DNA of 64,000 nt from positions 126,145,030 through 126,209,029 of the forward strand of contig CP136067.1 of assembly GCA_032622095.1 (NCBI GenBank), written 5' to 3'. Below, in pieces: positions 48,076-59,405 of the stretch (within the stretch, counting starts at the first letter, position 1; every line of letters begins with the position of its first letter). The notes beneath the pieces are model-generated. The model had not been told where the DNA came from. It did no database searches and was given only the letters and a program-made list of their open reading frames with translations. A program made the translations under genes and the position numbers. This DNA comes from Siphonodentalium dalli (Eukaryota; Mollusca; Scaphopoda; Gadilida; Siphonodentaliidae).

Positions 48076-49039
48076 ACTATACCCAAGCGTGGATGCTTGT
48101 AGGGCAAACTGTATCGATGGAGTGTACCTTTATCTATACTAATAAAACACAATTATGATAGGCGTTCAACCGGCTGGGCCATCAAAGCTGAAAATGTGTA
48201 TATAAGTGTAATTTGACTCGGTGAACATTATTGGATAGGTCCCGTTTACCTCGGATGTCTTAATAAAAGACCAGCAGAGACTATGTACGGAATGTAGTTA
48301 ACACGTTGCGCACATAAGCAAGCATAACGCTCTTTATCCATACCATATCAGGAGTAGGTCAATCGTGAACGCTCTGTATCGTTTGTATACACAGAGACCG
48401 CACTAAAATTCACACACCGCATCTTCAATTTCCAGTTGGTCTCCGCTTTGTAATGACTATAAATAAGACTCAGGGACAATCCATCAAGATCACTGGACTT
48501 TAATTTCGTCGTGTTTCTCCCATGACCAGCCCTACGTTGTGTGCTCGAGGGTTGACTCATCACAAAACCTATTCATCCACCGTGCCACGCAGCAGAAGGG
48601 AAGACCACAAATGTGGCGTACATAGAATTGAAATTGTGTAAATGTATGTCAAAACACTTCAATGCGTTTCCAACCTGCTTTACCGGAGCAATGCCGTGTA
48701 CCCCAGCTAGTCTTTTATAAAGTTTTCATTTTGCAGTGTTTGCCTATTTCGATCGATTTGAGAAAAAGCTAGTGTATGCACGAAACATTCATGAACATAC
48801 ATTTTAAAGTATTCTAAAGGTAACTGCTGAGGAATTTGCAAAACAACAAGAATCACCAGTTATATTATGGTCGGTTTTCAACAACCAAATGTGTCATTAT
48901 TTAAATATTTCAGACTATATACGTTTTTCAATGTTTTGTAAACATAATGGACTTTCCTCCATTAGTTCAACTTAGCGGTAGGCCGTGAAACTGACAACAT
49001 TAGAACAGATAACGGCATTTTGTTCTTATCAGCATCAGT

Positions 49040-49510
49040 TTGCCAGGAATATTTATGCGGTCATACATTATTTTGATGTCATCGATGATATATTATAACC
49101 TACCATGAATACTAATGCGGTCATACATTATTTTTTATGTAGCTAACGAATCGGTCATCGATGTTATATTATAACTTACCATGAATATAAATGCGGCCAT
49201 ACATTATTTTGTATGTAGCCAATGAATCAGTCATGATGATATATTATAACTTACCATGAATATTAATGCGGCCATACATTATTTTTGTTGTAGCGGGTGA
49301 GTCAGTTATTGATGTTATATTATAACTTACGGGGAGTATTAATGCGGTCGTATATTATTTTTTGTGTAGCTAAATAATCAGTTATTGATGTCAAATTATA
49401 ACTTATCAGGAATATTAATGCGGCCATACATTATTTTTGGTAGAGCTCACGAATAGGTCGTTGATTTTATGGTATATCTCATCAGGAATATTAATGCAGC
49501 CATACATACA
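49040..49510. repeat. Minisatellite of about 75 bp
   Basis: About seven diverged units share TAATGCGGNCATACATTATT, GTAGC and ATATTATAACTTACCAGGAA. The array lies about 100 nt downstream (minus-strand sense) of the Ig2b exon. Confidence 0.9.
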
Positions 49511-49609
49511 TGTTTTTATGAAAAGTACCATCATCATCGCATTTAGCAGGACCCACCTGCAGCATAGCAAATTAACATGCCATAACCGGAAGTGATTGCA
49601 TGAACTTAC

Positions 49610-49738
49610 ATTTAACCGTGACCCCCATCTCCCTAACCGCATCCTGTGGGACGCCGTTTGAAGCCAAACATCCATATAAGTTAGCAGAATATCTCGATAT
49701 GTTATGTATAACAAGCACCTTTCCCTCTTCTTCGAGTC
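49610..49738 (-). CDS. Ig2 second-half exon, DIP/lachesin-like
   Basis: A 129-nt exon, TCTGCAG acceptor and GTAAGT donor, phase 1 at both ends. It encodes LEEEGKVLVIHNISRY (E strand, one sequon NIS), then SANLYGCLASNGVPQD (F-strand Cys) and VREMGVTVK (G strand). Y.C.ASNGVP is the hallmark of lachesin/DIP/IgLON second domains. The usual Asp of the D-x-G-x-Y corner is replaced (SANLYGC). It joins the exon at 50409 through a restored Arg codon and the Ig3 exon through a restored Phe codon (VTVK-F-PPEV), matching the family's V-F-PP linker. Confidence 0.9.
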
Positions 49739-50408
49739 CTGCAGACGCACATGCACAAACAATAAAACCATAGTCAGAAATGGTAACGCCTTCAAGATCA
49801 TAATATATCAAATATATAATATACTGGTTTCATTAATGCACCATCTCAGCAAGCCTTAAAATAACTAATCAAATTATTACAACAACTAGTGCTCATCACT
49901 GACGGTTTCTCATTCACCACATCATAATGCCTCTAAATGCGGACAAAAATCTACTATTTGGATTAAATACACCCCGATATCTGGGTTTTTTTTCTGTAAA
50001 TTTAACTGAGATTTCTTTTTCTTACATCTATTAATTACATCATATAATAGAGCACTGAAATTTAGCCTGATATTATATTTGTGAATTATTATTCGATTAG
50101 TCTCTGGCACCGCACGGCCGTCCAGTTATTGTGTATACCGCCTTTTGTCTCCTAGGTCAACGTCATGAAAAAATGTGTGACGTCCGTTCGTGTTATCGTG
50201 AGAACTGAAACGCATGATTTAGTGTAACATACACGGGATATGTAACTTTATACCGATATAATCCACATGACACCTCGCCAAATTGCTCTAGGTGTCAAAC
50301 AGTATTGCTGTGTGTAATACAATTCTAGTCTCACTCTGGGCTGAATAATCAAATGGTAAGTGTTGCAGAAATTGAGTAAATGCGTCGACGAATTAATTGA
50401 GAACTTAC

Positions 50409-50561
50409 TTTCTGTGAATTGCTGTTCGCCGCGAGTGTAATTGCGGTACCATTGTATTGTTGGTGTTGGAGTACCCGTCACATTACAAACCAACGTCACC
50501 GTCTCTTCTTCTGTTACCGTTACGTCTCCAGTGGATAAGTGGGCTATTATCAATGGGGGCG
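50409..50561 (-). CDS. Ig2 first-half exon, DIP/lachesin-like
   Basis: A 153-nt exon, TTTCAG acceptor and GTAAGT donor, phase 1 at both ends. It encodes PPLIIAHLSTGDVTVTEEET, then VTLVCNVTGTPTPTIQWYRN. That is the A-C strands of an Ig domain with the B-strand Cys, the G.P.P.I.WYR block and the C-strand Trp, followed by YTRGEQQFTE. Two sequons (NVT, NYT) are present. The partner half is the next exon, 49610-49738. The start joins the exon at 55729 through a Ser codon (IR-S-PPL), as in family members where P-P begins Ig2. Confidence 0.92.
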
Positions 50562-50869
50562 CTGAAACGATATGATGTTTTATAAACCGCTTCACACCAC
50601 TCAGCTAAACAAATTACTCCAATTCACGGACAATATTTCTTGTATGACGGGCCAAAATATAGACTTGAGCTAAAACGCACACATAAATTAGCATTAATTG
50701 ATAGTAAGCTGAAAGGATATCGGAGCTGAAGATGTATGTGAAATTCTAACAATACGCCATGATAATGATTGCACCAATCACTCGGGAAGTTAATGCACGG
50801 ATCATACCATTAGTACCGGTCATATAGGAGTGGTCTGCATGGGTGGGTCCACAACAATTTCGACTGATT

Positions 50870-51225
50870 ACTTTTTATTTATCGCAAGGTAGTTTGCGAT
50901 TGCGATTTATCAGGCTATTAAAGGCTATTAAAGATCGATTGGTGGTTCACCCAAACCTGTTTAAGATGTCTGATTTATATAATATTTATTCGATTCAAGC
51001 TCATTAGTGCCAACGCATAAAATGGTATTCGTGACAAATCACAAACCGTTGCGAATAATCGCAAACCTTTGATAATTCGCATATCTGTGCGATAAATCAC
51101 AAACGTCTTTGTGATACATCACCAGGTAGTCTGCGATTTATCGCAAAGTAGTTTACGATTTATTACAAATATGTTAGCGATTTATCGCAGAGTTTATCGC
51201 AGAGTTTATCGCAAAGTAGTTTTGT
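50870..51225. repeat. Dispersed GCGATTTATCGC palindromic motif
   Basis: The self-complementary 12-mer GCGATTTATCGC or close forms (GCGATAAATCAC, GCGATTTATTAC) recur about ten times in 350 nt, often with AAAGTAGTTT. It is formally similar to, but different in sequence from, the CTTAAG-centred arrays at 60-63 kb. Confidence 0.85.
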
Positions 51226-51719
51226 ACACCAGACCTGTTTAAGATATGTTATGCTTACTTTAATGACAACCAACTTAAAAAATTTGGTCGATTATTTAAG
51301 ACATTCAGTCAAATTTTACTCCACCAGCAGGGAACATGTCATGGAAATCTTGAAATCAAGATAGTAGACCTCACACTAAGTACACAAACACGATCGAGGT
51401 TCTATATACTAATAAAAGTAATATAATGCGGATTATTTAATTTTTGCACTGCTCAAGGAGTCCAGGTAACTGATAATATGATATAAAAGAACTTCGAACG
51501 GGGCTTCGTATTTAATTCATTTGGAATCTAAAATGCCACAACGTTGAATTTGCCATCGGACAGTTTTCCTAATTTTGAGGGCTTGCTACCTTGGCAGGTT
51601 CTCAACATCTATATTTATATTTGCGAATGTCTGTCTGTCTGTCTGTGTTCTATAGAAATTCACAGGGGACCATCTAGATGATGCCAAAGCGGTCTACTAG
51701 GAGTAACTTTTTACGAGAA

Positions 51720-53190
51720 AGATAATGGTCGGGGTTAAAATTTTATAAAGTGACGCCGTTGTTGTCAGGGGCAGAAAAGGGGGAGGGGCAGAACAAAAAA
51801 TTGTCGGCGATTGCCACGAAACTTATATATAATCATCCCCATAATATGAGGAATCTAATGGTGTGTTTTAAATATGGCAAAAGTCGCGCCGTTCGCGTCA
51901 GGGGTGCCCGGAAGGGGGAGGGGCAGAATATTTTTCTGTCGCCGATTGCCACGAAACTTACATATAATCATCCCCATGATATGAAGAATCCAACGGTGCG
52001 GTTTAAATATGTAAAAAGTGGCGTCGTTCGAGTCAGATTTGCACGAAAGGGGAGAGGGGCACCAAAATTGATCAAACTAATTTTAGCGCCGATTTCCACC
52101 AAATTGATATATATTCTTCTTCATGATACAAGGAAGCTAATTGTGCGATTTAAAAACACCAAATTGTTGTCGTTTGGACGAGAGATAGGGAGGGGGTGGG
52201 CACTAAATTTGATAATAATTGGTTTAGGAGCCGATTGCCACCACACTTATTCAAAAGCATCCCCATGGTATGAGGAGTCTAATGGTGTGGCTTATAGCTG
52301 TCAAGTGTGGCCTCATTCGAGTCAGGGGTGTATTGAAAGGGACAGGGGCACCAAAATTGATGCAAAAATATTTTGGCGCCAATTTCCACCAAATTGATAC
52401 ACGTTCTTATCCATGATACGAGGAATCTGATTGTGTGATTTAAAGACGCCATAGTGGTGCTGTTTAGGTGAGAGATGGGGAGGGAGGGATTGACATAAAA
52501 TTTGATTAAAAAAAACGTATAGTATATCACCAAACTTATAAACAATCATCAACATGATATCAGGAGTGTAATTGTGTGGTTTACGGATGTCACAAGTGGG
52601 GCCATTCGAGTCAGTGGTGCATAGAGATGAAAGGGACATTATATATATATATATATGTTTAGTGCCGATTTCCACCAGATTGATACATATTCTTCTCCGT
52701 GATACGAGGAATCTTATCGTGTGGTTTAGACACAACAAATTGGTGCCCTATGGGTGAGAGATATGGGTAACTTCAATTTGATACGAATTTGTATACTCGC
52801 CAATTTTCACCAATTTCATATATATGCATCTCTAATCTCCAATGAGTCTTAGTGTGTGCAGCTTGAGTCCGAAATAGGGACGGGAGGGTCACCAAAAACT
52901 GATACAAAATATTTTTAGTACCAATTACCATCAAATTCAGACACGTTCTTCTCAAATGATACAATAAATCAAATTGTGATGTCTGTCTGTCTTTCTGTCT
53001 GTCTGTGTGTTATATATGTAACTTCACGCGGTACAATCGAAGAGGCAAAAGCTGATACAAATATATTTGGCACTAATTTCCCACAAATTCATACATGTTG
53101 TTATCTAATGATATACCATGAATTAAATCACATTTGGTGTCGTTTGCGTCACGGATGGCGAGCGGATATGCACTATCATAGATAAGATTG
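51720..53190. repeat. Satellite array, about 140-bp units in an A-B higher-order pattern
   Basis: About ten diverged units lie after a CTGT-rich leader (51630-51650). Type A contains GATTGCCACNANACTTA and TCATCCCCATGATATGAGGA. Type B contains GATTTCCACCAAATTGATA and TTCTTCTTCATGATACAAGG. From about 51941 the order alternates A-B-A-B-A-B. A plus-strand frame of 215 codons (51750-52397) runs through it because several units keep frame; I regard it as non-genic. Confidence 0.85.
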
Positions 53191-53767
53191 CTATTCGCCG
53201 ATATCCAGATATAAGTTATATATAGTCACCCAGGCCATCCCCATATCATTTTAAGGAGATTTGGGCGTTCACATTTCACAATCCCGACAAATGGTAACCC
53301 AATTATAAGTCACTTGAACAATTATATCTTCTTAATTGTCATATTTATATGGGGATGGCAATCAGGACATTCACACAATGAGCTAGCAAAAAGTGATACA
53401 TAGAAGAAGCATTAAACGTATATGTATCATTCTATTGAAGAGATACATATATTCGTGCAAACTGAGAGACCTCGAACCGTCAGAGGATTGCATATATATT
53501 ATAACAAAATTGAGTCTGTTCCATTCCATACAGTTTCCACAAAAAAAGTTACAATTTTCAGGATATATGGAAGGCCTGTTCAAAAATAGTGGTCACAGTG
53601 TGAAGTCATATGTAGTTTCTTCTGATATACAATACAATGCAGTTAGTAGCGCATGACTTTTCAGGATCCTCCCAATACTGACATCTGACAAGGGGTTTAG
53701 AACAGACTCATCGACTGACATAAACAACTCAAAATCTCGCTCTGTGTCTGGCAAATGTAGCTGATAT

Positions 53768-54765
53768 TAGAGGCGGACTGGCCGATCGGGAGACCGGGAA
53801 ATTTCCCGATGGGCCGGAGGCCGGAAAAATTCTGATTCCACGTGATTTTCTATCAAGCGAGAATCCGAGGGTTTTTTTTACGGTTTGGGGGGGGGGGGGG
53901 TATATGTGGTTGGGCCGCCCAACCACAACTTGGGCCGCAAATGAAACCGACGTGGGCCGTCACATGTGTTGTTTAACCAGCCGTGTATCCAATAAGATGG
54001 TACTCTTCTCACATAAATTCATGAGGGCAGAGGCGGACTGCATGGCCGATCGGGAGACCGGGAAAATTCCGGACGTGGGCCGCCACATGTGTTGTTTAAC
54101 CAGCCGAATTGGCTAATCGTAATTATGACATTAAATGGACTTGTCGGCATCATATAACACCACGTAAAGACCCCATTAATCTCGAGATTTTAACGGTAAC
54201 TCCCAGCTGTAAATCCAAAAAAAATTCTTACGCACCCCTCCCCCAATTGAAATTTACAAGAAAATAGGAACGCTTCAGTTGATGCCAGTCTAGTTTATCG
54301 GATTCGAGATTTTCTTGTATAGTTTTCAAAATGTTCTCACCCCGGGCCGAACAACCATGAACAGCCCGGTGTGTCCTTGTCTCTTGTACGTAGCCGTGTG
54401 CATTTGTCTGGAGTTATACCGCTAGATGTTAGATTTTATGCAATTTTTCAGATAAAAATATCTGAATGGTCTCATACCGGGAATATATAGAACCATGGTT
54501 TATGAATATATAGGATATTAGACCAGAGGTGCAAATGGAATTATGCAAAAACATGTATTTGGTCTGCATCTGTTTCAAGGGGGGGGGGGGGGTGCAAATG
54601 GAATTATGCAAAAATATGTATTTGGTCTGATTCTGATTCAATGGGGGGGGGGGTGGGGGTGCAGTTGGAATTTTCCAAGGTGGACTGTGGACGCCCCCCC
54701 TCCAAACAGATGGGCCGGTATTATATTAATTTCCCGGGCCGGTTTCTTGGCCCAGTCCGCCTCTG
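53768..54765. mobile_element. hAT-like non-autonomous transposon with 8-bp target duplication
   Basis: The ends TAGAGGCGGACTGG and CCAGTCCGCCTCTG are inverted repeats. The octamer GCTGATAT flanks both (53760-53767 and 54766-54773). The 8-bp duplication and (C/T)AGAGG termini suit the hAT superfamily. The interior, about 1 kb, is non-coding and contains a second internal copy of the left end (from about 54031, CAGAGGCGGACTG...GGCCGATCGGG) and several G-only runs. The duplicated left end suggests internal rearrangement or nesting. Confidence 0.88.
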
Positions 54766-55299
54766 GCTGATATGCCCGCGCAGCAACATTTCGTTGAAAC
54801 TGAGAATATTTAGCCAATATATAGCACCATGAACAGAGGAGCACCTGGAAATGTATTTAAAACATCTGTATCTTCATGGAGATATGATAGCCATGTATCC
54901 TCGATACCTTAGTCCAACCCACTAGATTGATTGATGCATCTCAATATGTAAAACCCAATTGTCATCTTTTATTTATTATGCGAACTACAATGTCTTTATA
55001 ATGTCCATGTATCATATTATAACGTCTGACGTACACGCAGTTGTAAATACATAAATAATTCAGTATTGGTGGAACGGATTAATCGCGATAAACAGAATGA
55101 CAATTGACAAGGTGGGCCACTGCTTATATTCCATGCTGTAATAATCACGTTTTGTGACGCTATTTGAATATACAATTTATGAGAAAACGTATAGCACTTT
55201 GAACAAGAGTGTTCTCTATTCCCAACAAATATCCACAGCATACAGATGGTTTCACATCGCATTAACCTGTGCAACGCCGGGTAACCCTGCTAGTAGCAT

Positions 55300-55610
55300 A
55301 TATATGCAGATATATGGTACTCCAGAGAACCTGGACAGGTACTCAATATATTACCTGTCTATTTGGTACTCCATATTACCTAGATAGTACTAAAATATCA
55401 ACATTTTGATACCCCAGTGGACGTGGATATTTGGTACTATAGAGTACATGTGCCTGGATATCTGGTACGCCATGGTACACCAGAGTACCAAAATACCAAC
55501 ATTTTAGTAATCCATAGTACCTGGATATTTAGTATACTCCATAGTACCTGGATATTTAGTATTCCAGAGTATCTAGATGGTTGTACTCGATATCTGGTAC
55601 TCTCCCCGGG
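55300..55610. repeat. Minisatellite of about 26 bp beside an Ig exon
   Basis: Imperfect units of GGTACTCCATAGTACCTGGA plus TATTT. The array begins about 120 nt downstream (minus-strand sense) of the Ig exon at 55729. Confidence 0.85.
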
Positions 55611-55728
55611 ACAAGTTCAACGGAGGTAATCTGGAGAATTGTTTTAAGAGTGAATACTAATACATTTTCCATAACAAATTTCGCAATGTAATGTAATTTA
55701 GGCGGTCGTATTTGGGTGTTGTACTTAC

Positions 55729-55921
55729 ATCTTATATCTAGGTGTATATAACGAATGGTGTCTGGCCTCGTGTTGGCCACACATGCGTATTGTCCAGCAT
55801 CGCTCAATCGAGCAGTATGGATAAGTAGACTGTTTGACTTATGCAATGACATGCCTAATCTTCCTACGCCTGGTGAGCTCTTCCCAACGCTCAAGATTTG
55901 TTCACCTTTCATCCACACAAT
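55729..55921 (-). CDS. Ig1 second-half exon, DIP/lachesin-like
   Basis: This 193-nt exon starts in phase 0 after TTGAAG and ends in phase 1 at GTAAGT. It encodes IVWMKGEQILSVG (C-strand Trp), RLGMSLHKSNSLLIHT (D-E strands), ARLSDAGQYACVANTRPD (F-strand Cys with the D-x-G-x-Y-x-C corner) and IRYIHLDIR (G strand). Phase 0 entry at the C strand is the same architecture as the Dpr-like exon at 21491, showing common ancestry. Its upstream half, with the B-strand Cys, and the signal peptide were not found between 55.9 and 64 kb and probably lie further upstream. It is the first recognisable exon of the minus-strand gene. Confidence 0.9.
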
Positions 55922-55955
55922 CTTCAACAAACAATGCATAGTTATGTGGAATTAG

Positions 55956-57816
55956 TCATTTATCATGGAGCAGCTGATATCTATAAGATTATGAACTTAA
56001 TGTCGTAATATATATTTATTGACCTTCATAATATGACATACGCTATTAAAGGGACGCAAGGCCTTCTAGTTCATGACGTTGATTAACATAAAACATATGT
56101 GAAACAATATATCTTTCTTCCTATTCTCATTATTAATAACTATCAAACAATAAGATTTCGCATGTCAAAGCCATTGTTATGTAACCATTACTATTACAGA
56201 CGAATTAACGATAAAAGTCCAATTAGTTTAATAAGATACCAAAGATTATTTAAAAACATGATGGTAAATTGTTATCGGCCAAATCATTAAACAAATATTC
56301 TGAAAATCATACCCAGACTAAACTATTTAAATTTGTACACCATTATATGGTTTGAACAGGAATATATATTTTGCCATGTTCTTAGTGTGCGTTCATACAC
56401 CCGCAAATTTCCCAGGCAATCTTTGGAGGTATTTTCGTATAGCAAGCTATAATATGAGAAGTACCGAATGAAAAAATGTCACAGTTACTATAAACGAAGT
56501 AAAACTATATAGTTTCCATAGTAGCGACGATATCGAAATTTGCTTATGAAAAGCATGTATTCCTTGTAAGAGTTAATAATTAAGGTATTTTATGGCAACG
56601 TCTTAGAACCGTTACTTGGGGAATTACGAAATTTTACTTCGCTTGTCGTTAGCTTCGGTAAATATGAAATTTATCTGAAGGTTGCTGTTCGTATTCTGGC
56701 ACCATAGTGTTTCTATGAACCTGCAAAAAATACCTCGCAAAATGCGAGTGTCGTGTGTCCCTTTAACTAATAATGGAGTAGATACGCGGCGACTCTGTCT
56801 TATCCCGCAATTTTTGTAAATTCATAAGTTGAGAAGCCCATAACTAATACAATCTTAGTTGGAGCTTTTAATCCCCTATATTAAATGTTTGAATTTGATA
56901 TCATCGTCTGATTTCACACCAGTAGTTAATGGGACATGGCGGGCCGCAAATCACTTGTTACACTCGATGGTAACATTTCGACAGCTGTTGACCGCTCAGC
57001 GATTACCAAGAACTACCAAGAACTCAACGTGCATATTCTCTCACAGCCCTCTAATAATTTCTGAAGACACTCTTTTTATAACCCCCACCCTTTCGTAACA
57101 ATCGCGAACTGTGGTGTTTGCTATTTTTTATGTTCGCAATTAAAGCACGCTATGTATAAATGGCGTTATCACGGACCCAAATCCGTTTATAAGGTGTAAT
57201 ATTTCTACTGGACATTTTTAAATCAATACTAAAAACCATGGAACAAATAGATCAACCGTATAATGCAGTTGGTATGTAATGCAGACAATTGCACACACGA
57301 TGTACATACATGTAAAGATCAAATAGCCACTCTTGACTGTTTATTGACAATTTCCGATCCGCAGTACATTCCTCAGACTTCACAAGAATACCCTCATGTT
57401 GCGTAACAGTCTGTAACAATTGTCAGTTCTTTTTGCACCACTATTATGTGTTAGTTTCACATTTTAGCGTTCTCGAAATAAACACGTCTTGCTGCGTCTT
57501 TACGCTCATTTAAAACGAAAACGAACATTTCGCCGCATGGCTACTCTACTTCGAAATTGCTTTGCTCCTCTTTCCTTTAAACCGATTCACACCATGCGAC
57601 CAGCAAACTGACCGGACAATAGCTGCGCAAACGATGAGTTTGTAATTGATCCACATTGTGAATGTTTTATTTTCCAAACAGCGGTGATTCCAACATAAAA
57701 TTAACTCTTCGAACTGGAATAAAGAATATACGCGCGCACTTAGGTCTGCCGTTAAGGAGGTTCCTGTGTACTCCTTTGTCAGATAACAAAACAGTAATGT
57801 TGTCACCCTTGTTTCC
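55956..57816. other. No gene recognised
   Basis: AT-rich sequence, presumably intron upstream of the 55729 exon. I searched by eye for an Ig first-half exon on the minus strand and found none. Confidence 0.35.
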
Positions 57817-57927
57817 GTGAGACACGGGGATTTGTCGCCGCGCTCGACCTGGAATGTCACACTCGGGCCTGGCGGCCCTCGGGTGACATTCCAGGTCTCG
57901 ACCGGGCGACAAATCCCCGTGTCTCAC
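57817..57927. repeat. Long palindrome P5 with CTCG/CTCG centre
   Basis: Arms of about 45 nt (GTGAGACACGGGGATTTGTC and ACCTGGAATGTCAC are perfect; a few mismatches between them) surround the centre 57862-57881, CTCGGGCCTGGCGGCCCTCG. The centre has direct CTCG pairs around a GGCC-TGGC-GGCC stem-loop. Identical peptides starting MRHGDLSP read on both strands are a consequence of the palindrome, not genes. Confidence 0.93.
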
Positions 57928-58345
57928 TCAATCGCGGGCGACACATATATATTGTTACATGATCCGACCACATGTTTATTCCACTCATTAAACCCATTAT
58001 AGAATAATGATATGCAACGGTCATTGTTTAACAGGATATAGTGGCATACAGGTGTACCGAAATGTATTATTTTTGGGCAAACGTGATCTTTGACTTCTGA
58101 GTTTGTCATCTGTTTATATTCCATACGCTGAATCGATGATTTTGACTATTGTTGATTTCGTTTCAACAATTATTCCATTAAATTTACGCCATTAAATTAT
58201 TTGGGACTATATTTACTCGAGAAAACAACGCAGTTTTACGTGAAACGTCATCGCATGATAGCCGCTGTTAATTTCACGTCGCATTTATAGATTTAAGTAT
58301 CTTTCATAGTGGTTTTGGATCAAGTAATAAACAGCACATACAACA

Positions 58346-58470
58346 AGTCTCCAGTTTGTAGCGAAATTTACAATACTCGTCCATTAAATTACGTGTGGGC
58401 CTCGTCAAAGGCTCGATCCAGTCCTAATTTAATGGACGAATTTTGTAAATTTCGCTATAAACTGGGGACT
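58346..58470. repeat. Long palindrome P6 with CTCG/CTCG centre
   Basis: Arms of 46 nt (AGCGAAATTTACAA and CGTCCATTAAATTA and their inverses) enclose a 33-nt centre. The centre contains CTCGTCAAAGGCTCG at 58401-58415: direct CTCG pairs around a minimal TC-AAA-GG stem-loop. It is only about 420 bp from P5 but its arms are unrelated. Confidence 0.9.
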
Positions 58471-59094
58471 CGATGTAGATCCTTTATCTACTTTCGGTCA
58501 AAAATGGCTATGAGTTGAAAACTGACCATCCTTGGGGTAATCAAAGTTTCATTCGGCGTGAAGTAGCTTGTAAATTCGATAGGGATAGATACTGATTCAC
58601 ATCGAACCATCCTGTCTATAGCATTATGCACCGATCATGTACAAATAAATACCTACGATAAAATGTCACAATTGTGACAGTGAATCGGTTTATTCTATAA
58701 TACACGATAGTTGTTCTGAACACCACACGAATTGACAATTGAAAGCGGTAATACATAAATAGAAACATATATTTTATCACAATGCTCACATAATTTCAAA
58801 AGAATACAAACCCGGTTGGTCTCGCGAAGCGACGTCGTGCGGTGAATGTGATGTGGTTACTCTTAATTACACGACGTATTATGATCGTAATTTAACATAA
58901 AGGTTGGATTACAATACACCAGTATGGTCTACATACAACATTATGTGTGGGTTTGTATGATAATGTCGATTAAAATGAACGAAAAATCCCGCCACTGGAC
59001 CCGAGCGTAAACCGCGTCATAAAAAGGTATATACAGGATGGTTCAAATGACGGCGATACTATCTCTACCGATTTCAATAGCGCACAGCTAAAAC

Positions 59095-59405
59095 TAATTT
59101 CTTAATAAGTAAAAATTACTTGAAACAAGAAATATTAAGAAAATAAATCTTATTTTGAGAAAATATACCACTCAAGCTTGCTACGTTAACAATATTTAAG
59201 AAAACCCCACCAGACAAGAGAAAGTTTCCTCGTGTAAGATATATTTAATCGTGAAACAAGACACAATTAAGAAATACATTTTTCTTTTGAGAAACCATTT
59301 TCTTACTAAGAAAATGGTTTCTCAAAGGAATTATATATTTCTTGTTTTTTCTTGTTTCAAGATTTTTTTCTAAGTTAAGAAATAATTTAAAAAACAATAC
59401 AAAAT
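59095..59405. repeat. Foldback AT-rich repeat of about 300 bp
   Basis: The innermost palindrome is TTTGAGAAACCATTTTCTTA and its complement around 59306. Outer arms contain CTTGAAACAAGAAATATTAAG-like text and its inverse TTCTTGTTTCAAG. It has the character of a foldback element. Confidence 0.75.

Noticed and set aside
51750-52397. A 215-codon plus-strand open frame
   Set aside because: It runs through the 140-bp satellite and repeats the same degenerate peptide; some units are in frame by length only.
57667-58002. Two frames starting with the same MRHGDLSP peptide on opposite strands
   Set aside because: They are the two arms of palindrome P5.
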